The notes under the pieces were generated by a model, which was not told the origin of the DNA, searched no databases, and was given only the letters and a program-made list of their open reading frames with translations. This document shows, piece after piece, positions 56,400 to 64,000 of a stretch of 64,000 bases of DNA. Source of the stretch: Paraspadella gotoi (taxonomy: Eukaryota > Chaetognatha); contig CM119268.1 in the NCBI GenBank assembly GCA_051294375.1, positions 6,143,525 to 6,207,524 of the forward strand. The letters are read 5' to 3'. The position numbers and the translations under genes were made by a program. Each line of letters opens with the position of its first letter. Positions within the stretch are counted from its first letter, which is position 1.

Positions 56400-57443
56400 N
56401 NNNNNNNNNNNNNNNNNNNNNNNNGAGGAGAAGGTAGAAGGAAAAAGCAAAAGGCTTTAAAACAAAAGAAAGAATTTTGAGTTCACAGGAATTTAGGGGG
56501 AATTAAGAGGCAGAGGAGGAAGGAGAAGAAGAATAGAAAGAAAAGAAAAAGAAAAGAAAAAGAAAAGAAAAGAAAAGATGTCGAAGTATGAAACTTTTTT
56601 ATTTTATTACAGGAATTAGCAGTAAAATGATGACGATTTATGAGACAACTTTAACTAATTTTTTTAATGACTCTATGAATTACAAACATTGTTCCACTTG
56701 TAGTTCGCCGCTGTATGTATTTTTTTAAATTATGAAATGGAGAAAAAAAGTTTATTTTTGTAAACAAAAGAATAAATTAAATATTAATAGTTATTTCCTT
56801 TTTTTTATTTTCTCGTGATTTATGAAGATAAACTCGTTTATTCAGTCGATGCTCTTTTGTTTACGGAGCAACGTTCGCATTCAGAGAGAGAGAGACTGAA
56901 TAAGACGAGTTTATCTTCATAAATCACGAGAAAATAAAAAAGTGCGAAAATAAACTATTAATATTTAATTTATTCTTCTGTTTACNNNNNNNNNNNNNNN
57001 NNNNNNNNNNNNNNNNNNNNNNNNNNNNNNNNNNNNNNNNNNNNNNNNNNNNNNNNNNNNNNNNNNNNNNNNNNNNNNNNNNNNNNNNNNNNNNNNNNNN
57101 NNNNNNNNNNNNNNNNNNNNNNNNNNNNNNNNNNNNNNNNNNNNNNNNNNNNNNNNNNNNNNNNNNNNNNNNNNNNNNNNNNNNNNNNNNNNNNNNNNNN
57201 NNNNNNNNNNNNNNNNNNNNNNNNNNNNNNNNNNNNNNNNNNNNNNNNNNNNNNNNNNNNNNNNNNNNNNNNNNNNNNNNNNNNNNNNATAGAGTCATTA
57301 AAAAAATTAGTTAAAGTTGTCTCATAAAACGTCATCATTTTACTGCTAATTCTGTAATAAAATAAAAAAGTTTCATACTTCGACATTCTTTTCTTTTCTT
57401 TTCNNNNNNNNNNNNNNNNNNNNNNNNNATAGTCATTTTTTAG

Positions 57444-57624
57444 CAAACTTATCCCCTTATCCACGCGTCTAACCTCCCACCAATTTCTCGTCAACCACAT
57501 CACTCTATCTAACCCCGATCTACCTCATTTCTTCACGCCAGCCATTTCCTCTTGGCGTGACCCTTGCGCCAAAGATCTCGCCGAACGATGGTCTTGCACC
57601 GACAAGTTCCTCGCGCCGGACTGA
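57444..57624 (+). CDS. possible terminal exon (strand ambiguous)
   Basis: An acceptor-like CATTTTTTAG precedes 57444. The + frame is open for 59 codons to a TGA at 57622-57624: KLIPLSTRLTSHQFLVNHIT, LSNPDLPHFFTPAISSWRDP, CAKDLAERWSCTDKFLAPD. The minus strand is also open (PPNVGLLRDPNFLASGVNSA to MAGVKK and TGA). GC content and lack of repeats favour coding on one strand, but neither product is recognised and the segment is flanked by gaps and inverted repeats. Confidence 0.3.
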
Positions 57625-57890
57625 TGCATCGGGGCGGAGTTTACGCCGGAAGCGAGAAAATTGGGATCGCGAAGCAGACCTACGTTGGGAGGAGAGATGA
57701 CAATTCTGAGAAATACTTTGAAGTGGGAGAAAGGGGTTAAGAGAATGAAATAGTGGGTCTGGGAGAGGGGGGAGAGAGAGAGAGACATCAGAGAAAGAGT
57801 ACTTTTAAAGAGGGAGAGAATAAGAGAAAAGAGGGGATAGTGAAAGATAGAGATAGAGGAAGGTAAGAGAATTAAATAGTGGGTGTGGGG

Positions 57891-57894
<4 letters not shown>

Positions 57895-57968
<74 letters not shown>

Positions 57969-58472
57969 AAAGAGAAGAAACAGAGAGAGAGGGAGAAGGT
58001 AGAAGGAAAAAGCAAAAAGGCTTTAAAACAAAAAGAAAGAATTTTGAGTTCACAGGAATTATAGGGGGAATTAAGAGGCAGAGGAGGAAGGAAAGGTAAG
58101 AATAGAAAAGAAAAGAAAAAGAAGAAAGAAAAGAAAAAAGAAAAAAGAAAAGAATGTCGAAGTATGAAACTTTTTTTTATTTGTATTACAGAAATTAGCA
58201 GAAAAATTTGATGACGATTATACTGAGACAACTTAAACTATTATTTTTTTGAATGACTCTAGGAATTACAAACATTCGTTCCACTTGTAGTTCGCCGCTG
58301 TATGTATTTTTTTGAATTATGAAATGGAGAAAAAATGTTTATATTTTGTAAACAGTAAGAATAAATTAAATATTAATATGTTTTTTTTTCTTTTTTTATT
58401 TTCTCGTCGATTTATGAAGATAAACTCGTCTTTTTCAGTCGATTGCTCTTTTGTTACTGAGCAACGGTTCGC

Positions 58473-58566
<94 letters not shown>
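57895..58566. repeat. two (GA)n tracts
   Basis: Interrupted GA dinucleotides at 57900-57985 and 58477-58566. Confidence 0.9.
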
Positions 58567-59513
58567 TCAAACTGAATTCTCAAACACCAGATTTCTGTAA
58601 AAAGGGTATTGATGAGAAATTAAATATTTTGTATTATTAATAACTATTTTTCTTTCAGTTATGCAATGTTCTTTGTTTTCGCTTTTTTTCCCTATTCATT
58701 TTTCATCTTGAAATAAACTATTTAACTTTTTCCTCGTAATTAATCCGTGTCTTTTACGTCGGACTACTTTGGCGTCGGCGAGGAATTCGGCGGCGAATGG
58801 GTCGGTGTCTGCGCGAGTCAGCTGGGACCAAAACAAACCAGGTTCTCCCGGGCACAGAGAGTTTGTTTGTGTCACTGGTGATCCCACGGCGCGGGATCAC
58901 GGATCATATCATGTTATGTCAAGTCGCGATGACTATCGCGCCCCAACGCCTTTTTTCTCTCTCCTCTATCTCGCGTCCAAAACGAATCTCAGGGTTTTTT
59001 GACGGCGAAAATCAGCGAAGCCAAGTTGCTCCTCCAGGTGGGTTCAAGATTATAAGGATCTGATGTTTGAAGGATACGATTTATTAATGACGTTTAAATA
59101 AAATTTTAGAATAATAGTAGAACCGTGTTCTAATATTCTGCAAACTCTGATACAAAATTGTGATAATTTACCTCAAAACGAGCAAAAGAGCATCTATAAC
59201 CTAACTTTAACGCCCTCTCGCATGAAAGAAACTGGTAGCGGGCTGGGAACCGAGCTAGAGGGTTTCCGCACTATTCCAGCAGGGTAGGTTCATGATCTGA
59301 TCGCTTTACCCAATCAGCCCCGGGGTCATAACTGAAGAAAAATTTTTTTTTTCCATCTTGATCAAGGAGGCAAAATTCCTCAAAACCTTAAACCATTAAA
59401 CCAAACAATCAACCAACTCCGTGTCAGCCTGTCAGTCTTACCCAACTACCCTGTCATCCCCTCTGTCAACCCGGGACTCACACCCGCTCCCTTTGTCTGT
59501 CTGTCTGTCTTAC

Positions 59514-62500
59514 CCGGCTTAATTTTCCTGAAGCGCTTCATCTGCCAAAGAGGCTCCGGATGTACGGGCGGCTGGTATTGGCGAATCTTGCAGGCGTAAG
59601 TCTCGTAGTAGCCTGACGGGGCGTAGTTTGAAAACGTCAATGACGACGACGATGACGACAACGAAAACGACGACAACGAAAACGACGACAACGATGACAA
59701 TGACAACGACAAGAAGTCAATCGAAACAACAACAACAACAAGAACCTTTCTCAGGCATCGACTTCTGCTTGAGTTTCTCCTGATGAGCGTAAGCGGCTTC
59801 TTCTCTCCCTTTGATCTCATCGTTAAATAGTTTGGCGAAGCGATGTTCTGTTCAGAGGAGACGGACTGACTGACTGACTGATTGAATGACTCACCGATCG
59901 ACGGATTGTCTTAGCGAGGGACGGACTGACATTCGGATTATTCGAATTGATCGACGTTATGACTTACTGAATGACCTACTGACTGAAATACCGACAGATT
60001 GACACAATGCTGGACGTACTGACTTAATAATTGACTGACCAAATGATAGCTTGATTAAACGAACTTGATGTTTGATTAGCGGACTGACTCCAAAACTGAC
60101 GTACTGATTGAAAGACTCGGTCAGTGAACGAGTTATTGAATCAATGAATAAATCGATGAATGATGAAGCAAAAGAATGAATGACTGAGTAAACAGTGGAG
60201 GAGAGAAAGAATGAATAACTAAATTAATACATAATTAATTAATTATTAAAATATAAATGAACTAATTAATGACTGAATAAAACCAAGAATGAATGAATGA
60301 ATGAAATAATAAACGAATTAATAAATGAAAACCTATTAATTAAATTGTACCCATGATGTCCTGAATGGGGGTGGAAGGCCGCGCGGGTTGACCGTACGGT
60401 CCGGGCGGAATCTTTCTCGGTTTGGGTCGATTGAATCCTTCCTTCTTGGCTCCTCCCACCGTGTGACGACAGTCGTGTTTCTGGCTNNNNNNNNNNNNNN
60501 NNNNNNNNNNNNNNNNNNNNNNNNNNNNNNNNNNNNNNNNNNNNNNNNNNNNNNNNNNNNNNNNNNNNNNNNNNNNNNNNNNNNNNNNNNNNNNNNNNNN
60601 NNNNNNNNNNNNNNNNNNNNNNNNNNNNNNNNNNNNNNNNNNNNNNNNNNNNNNNNNNNNNNNNNNNNNNNNNNNNNNNNNNNNNNNNNNNNNNNNNNNN
60701 NNNNNNNNNNNNNNNTTGTCATGTTTGTGGTCACGTGATGTAGTGGGCGTCTTTGTCGTTGTTGTTGTTTCGATGATTGTGGTTACATTTGTTGTGTCTT
60801 TGTTTTTTTAATCGTGTTGATCGTCGTTAACTTAATATTTTTGAGAAAAAAAAAGGCAAGAAGACGAAAACAAGCAACTAAAGCAAGCAACCAAAACAAG
60901 CAACAGCCAGGATGACGACGCTCGACGTCCGCAACAACGACAACAACAACAACAACGACGACGACAACAACTCTGCTTCCACATCCCCCCCTCGTCTTTC
61001 AACCGATAATAATAGACGTCGTTGACTCTCGTGATTCCTCGATTCACAGCAGCTTTGTTCAAAGTCATGAAATCGCGTTCGCTCCTCATCAGAGCCTCTT
61101 CTTCGTTGGCCTTTTAAGGTTATTTAACGAATAAATTAATAAATAAATGAATAGATAGACGTTTCGCACTGAATCCAACGAATAAGATTTATCTGATTCG
61201 TTCGACAAATCTAATTATTAGCTAAATCCGTTGAGGATTAAAAAAATTATTGTAAGTAATAAAAATCATTTGTCTGATTAATAACATTTAATCTTATAGA
61301 TACCTTAACTAAATTAAATTTATTAAATCTGATTCCAAAGTAAAATTATTTCTCATAAACCATATTAAAGAATACTTACAAATAAATCTTATTAGTTAAA
61401 AATCCAAAACTGACGTACTGATTGAAAGACTCGGTCAGTGAACGAGTTATTGAATCAATGAATAAATCGTTGAATGATGAAGCAAAAGAATGAATGACTG
61501 AGTAAACAGTGGAGGAGAGAAAGAATGAATAACTAAATTAATATATAATTAATAATTAATTATTAAAATATAAATGAACTAATTAATGAATTAATGACTG
61601 AATAAAACCCAGAATGAATGAATGAATGAATGAAAACCTATTAATTAAATTGTACCCATGATGTCCTGAATAGGGGTGGAAGGCCGCGCGGTGTGACCGT
61701 ACGGTCCGGGCGGAATCTTTCTCGGTTTGGGTCGATTGAATCCTTCCTCTCTTGGCTCCTCCCACCGTGTGACGACAGTCGTGTTTCTGGCTGCGAGGGG
61801 CGATGAGGGGGTGAGGTGGTGAGGGGGTGAGGCGGTGAGGGGATGTGGCGGTGAGGGGGTGAGGCGGGCGATGATGGGGTGAGGCGGGCGATGAGGGGGT
61901 TTTGTGGGTTTTGTTGTTGCAATCTTGGTTGTTGTGGCTTCTTTCGTTGCCATAGTTGTGCATGTTTGTGGTCAGTGATGTAGTGGGCGTCTTTGTCGTT
62001 GTTGTTGTTTCGATGATTGTGGTTACATTTGTTGTGTCTTTGTTTTTTTAATCGTGTTGATCGTCGTTAACTTAATATTTTGAGAAAAAAAAAGCAAGAA
62101 GACGAAAACAAGCAACTAAAGCAAGCAACCAAAACAAGCAACAGCCAGGATGACGACGCTCGACGTCCGCAACAACGACAACAACAACAACAACGACGAC
62201 GACAACAACTCTGCTTCCACATCCCCCCCTCGTCTTTCAACCGATAATAATAGACGTCGTTGACTCTCGTGATTCCTCGATTCACAGCAGCTTTGTTCAA
62301 AGTCATGAAATCGCGTTCGCTCCTCATCAGAGCCTCTTCTTCGTTGGCCTTTTAAGGTTATTTAACGAATAAATTAATAAATAAATGAATAGATAGACGT
62401 TTCGCACTGAATCCAACGAATAAGATTTATCTGATTCGTTCGACAAATCTAATTATTAGCTAAATCCGTTGAGGATTAAAAAAATTATTGTATGTAATAA

Positions 62501-62740
62501 AAATCATTTGTCTGATTAATAACATTTAATCTTATAGATACCTTAACTAAATTAAATTTATTAAATCTGATTCCAAAGTAAAATTATTTCTCATAAACCA
62601 TATTAAAGAATACTTACAAATAAATCTTATTAGTTAAAAATCTGATAAATGCGAATATTCTGTTACTTTTGATATGAGACAATCTATTCTAAATTTAAAT
62701 GCAATCTATTTCTAATCTAAATCTTCTATTAAATTGTACT

Positions 62741-62812
<72 letters not shown>

Positions 62813-63453
62813 GGAACCGGGGCGTTGCTCCTCCACTTATGAATCGCCTCGGCGACGCCGCCGTCGTCCTTGGGATAAGGGCGACCGTAGACGAAAGGCT
62901 CTTTGGGTAAGGCGTGGCCGCGACGGCGGGTGTGCCCCACTTCCGGGTGCAGTAGTAGCTCGTTCTGGTAAGTTATAGTGACGGAATTGTACGATGTACG
63001 ATGTCAAGGCAATGGACGCGATGAGAAAGTCTTACTTAAACATGTTATTGACATAACTCACCTTGAACATGGTAATGACATGACTCAGAATTAGCTTGTG
63101 AATGGCTCCTGATATTCATATTGTCTTGCCNNNNNNNNNNNNNNNNNNNNNNNNNTAAGTTCCTTAAACAAGTTCAAAACATGTCTCACCTTAAACATGG
63201 TTTTAACATGTTTTAACTTCACCATACTCGTTACTTGAAAATAAAAATGTCTTTCTTCAAAAGTTTAAATGACATCTGTCTCATAAGTCATGTTAATGAC
63301 ATGACTCACCTAGAACGTGTTAATGACGTGGCTCACCTAGAACGTATTAATGACATGTCTCACCTTGAACATGGATGTTCTCACGGTTCCGATGTGATTC
63401 ACACATTCTCCGTCCAAAATCTTCGTCTTGTGCGGTGGATAAAGTTTCAACAT
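59514..63453 (-). CDS. CFAP77: CFAP77, cilia- and flagella-associated protein (C-terminus not found)
   Basis: Exons: 63453-63364 (MLKLYPPHKTKILDGECVNH, IGTVRTSMFK), 62964-62818 (HTRRRGHALPKEPFVYGRPY, DDGGVAEAIHKW), 61110-61004 (RSERDFMTLNKAAVNRGITR, VNDVYYYR), 60484-60351 (QKHDCRHTVGGAKKEGFNRP, ARPSTPIQDIM), 59847-59746 (EHRFAKLFNDEIKGREEAAY, AHQEKLKQK), 59612-59514 (GYYETYACKIRQYQPP, LWQMKRFRKIKP). Phases are 0, 0, 2, 1, 1, 1 and all join. GTVR.SM, RG..LP...F.YG, DGGVAEA, RPSTP..D.(L/M)EHR and the Y.T...R..QPP...LW.M.RF ending are CFAP77 hallmarks. The protein sits at the outer junction of ciliary doublet microtubules. The start ATG is at 63453. The exon after 59514 (phase 1) was not found and may lie in the disrupted 55.9-59 kb region. 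A second copy of exons 3-4 lies at 62348-62242 and 61790-61656. Confidence 0.92.
60090..62643. repeat. ~1.3-kb tandem duplication inside CFAP77
   Basis: 60090-61410 and 61411-62643 begin with CCAAAACTGACGTACTGATT and end near ATCTTATTAGTTAAAAATC. They are almost identical and each carries one exon 3 and one exon 4. Copy 60.1-61.4 has an N gap (60487-60715) where the other copy has a GGCGATGAGGGGGTGAGGCG-type minisatellite (61795-61900). Exon 4 in the 61.7-kb copy has one extra base (135 versus 134) that breaks its frame. Confidence 0.9.
61795..61905. repeat. GAGGCGGTGAGGGG minisatellite
   Basis: About seven copies of GTGAGG(C/T)GG-type units of 12-18 bases next to the exon 4 acceptor of the 61.7-kb copy. 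The equivalent place in the other copy is a gap. Confidence 0.85.
62742..62811. repeat. (AAT)n microsatellite at the CFAP77 exon 2 donor
   Basis: About 23 AAT units start only a few bases after the exon 2 donor (CCG|GTTCCG, minus strand). Confidence 0.95.
63055..63363 (-). repeat. 27-bp minisatellite seeded on the CFAP77 exon 1 donor
   Basis: On the minus strand the authentic donor AAG|GTGAGA (GT at 63363) is followed by TAG|GTGAGC at 63336 and TAG|GTGAGT at 63309, exactly 27 bases apart, with a CATGTCATTAAYAYGTTC core. Two more donors preceded by a copy of the exon end (CCATGTTYAAG|GTGAG) occur at 63189 and 63061. A 25-N gap lies at 63131-63155. Confidence 0.85.
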
Positions 63454-63495
63454 TTTCTCGTCTTTATTTTAGATATCGCCTACGCCACGCATTAA

Positions 63496-64000
63496 CCAAA
63501 CTTAATCGCCGAGTTTATTAATATTATTAAATCATTGTTAACAAATTTTAATTTAAGGACTGATCCCAGATTAAAGTTTCGTTAAGGCGACGTTATTACT
63601 CAGAATCTTTTGATTAAAATTCTTTCGGCGATTATCGCGCGACTTCGACGATAGGCGGCGATTTTATTGAGAAAATTTAGAGAAAAGACAAAAGACGTCG
63701 GGATTTTAAGATTTGAAGAGACACAGTGAAAAGACTTTCGTTTCTCGTTTTATTTTTGCAACGGACACTTAATTTTATCTATAATTAATTAATTTTAGAT
63801 TTTTCTTCGTTATTTTAGTTTTGTCATTTACTTATTGTTGAGCTCTTTTGGGAATAATTTGAAAAATTCATTTGAAGTAGTAAAAATTTTAAAAAGTTGT
63901 AATTAAATTTTTTGCTTAACTTTTTGAGCTCTATCAGAATCAATTAAAAAACTTAAAATGTCCCCAAAAAGTTTTGACATTATATAGCAATATAATAATT
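63496..64000. other. 5' flank of CFAP77
   Basis: AT-rich upstream DNA with one GC-richer patch (63580-63665, GGCGATTATCGCGCGAC). No clear promoter element or upstream exon was recognised. Confidence 0.45.

Larger units (their letters stand above)
55900..59020. repeat. nested inverted and direct repeats around several gaps
   Basis: Outer arms: 55910-56370 pairs with 58565-59015 in reverse (TTCGGCGGCGAATGGGTCGG, GTTTGTTTGTGTCACTGGTG, CTGAATTCTCAAACACCAGA). Inner block 56425-56985 is repeated directly at 57985-58460 (GAAGGTAGAAGGAAAAAGCA, TTTGAGTTCACAGGAATT) and partly inverted at 57289-57400. 56820-56945 is itself a ~47-bp-arm hairpin around GAGCAACGTTCGCATTC. N gaps sit at 56400-56424, 56986-57288 and 57404-57428. 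Confidence 0.8.

Noticed and set aside
60832-61089. CFAP77 exon 3 read as an 85-codon single ORF
   Set aside because: The reading runs past the donor into CAA/CGA repeats; alignment to CFAP77 and phases end the exon at 61004.

Overview
The window is nuclear DNA from a bilaterian animal, probably an invertebrate. The evidence is spliced genes with GT-AG introns, a synaptic SNARE gene, a ciliary gene, an ELM2-SANT chromatin gene, dense (CT/GA)n, (AAT)n and (GTC)n microsatellites, and satellite DNA carrying TTAGGG-type motifs. TTAGGG fits a non-arthropod better than an arthropod, but I cannot name the taxon. No bacterial-style operons, CRISPR arrays, rRNA genes or complete tRNAs were recognised.

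Genes. Three can be modelled with consistent splice sites and phases. (1) A neuronal synaptobrevin/VAMP, two exons, + strand, 1799-2954. (2) A large minus-strand gene of the TRERF1/ZNF541/MIDEAS family (C2H2 fingers, ELM2, SANT, C-terminal C2H2 fingers). It has 26 exons between 16223 and 5971, and its N-terminal exons are displaced to 25.5-26.8 kb and probably to 27-29 kb. (3) A minus-strand CFAP77 (ciliary doublet-microtubule protein) between 63453 and 59514, with a tandemly duplicated exon pair and no visible last exon. Several weaker exon-like stretches are listed with low confidence.

Layout. 0-3 kb: a possible gene end, CT tracts, synaptobrevin. 3-6 kb: AT-rich spacer with a small unassigned ORF and an exon-like stretch. 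6-16.2 kb: the ELM2-SANT gene, with a TA-flanked inverted-repeat element and a perfect 137-bp-arm palindrome in its introns. 16.7-25.4 kb: an indel-ridden second copy of 10.2-16.7 kb, preceded by a reversed copy of 25.4-27.5 kb. Exon phases show the true neighbour of the 16.2-kb exon is the 25.5-kb exon, so this block looks like noisy gap-fill. 28.8-36.5 kb: low-complexity DNA, a 1.8-kb inverted repeat and many gaps. 37-39.4 kb: a large palindrome of TTAGGG-bearing satellite. 39.4-41.7 kb: a ~245-bp satellite, found again in reverse at 51.5-52.5 kb. 41.7-44 kb: a compositionally different stretch with ORFs. 44-45.1 kb: a ~240-bp tandem repeat carrying a tRNA T-arm-like hairpin and T-runs. 45-56 kb: AT-rich and low-complexity DNA. 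55.9-59 kb: nested inverted repeats. 59.5-63.5 kb: CFAP77.

Two themes stand out. First, in both synaptobrevin and CFAP77 the first intron begins with a minisatellite whose unit contains the 5' splice site, giving strings of donor-like sequences. Second, many fold-back inverted repeats and noisy duplications suggest uncorrected long-read gap filling, with 25-N join markers, layered on a repeat-rich genome. Biology drawn from those parts needs caution.
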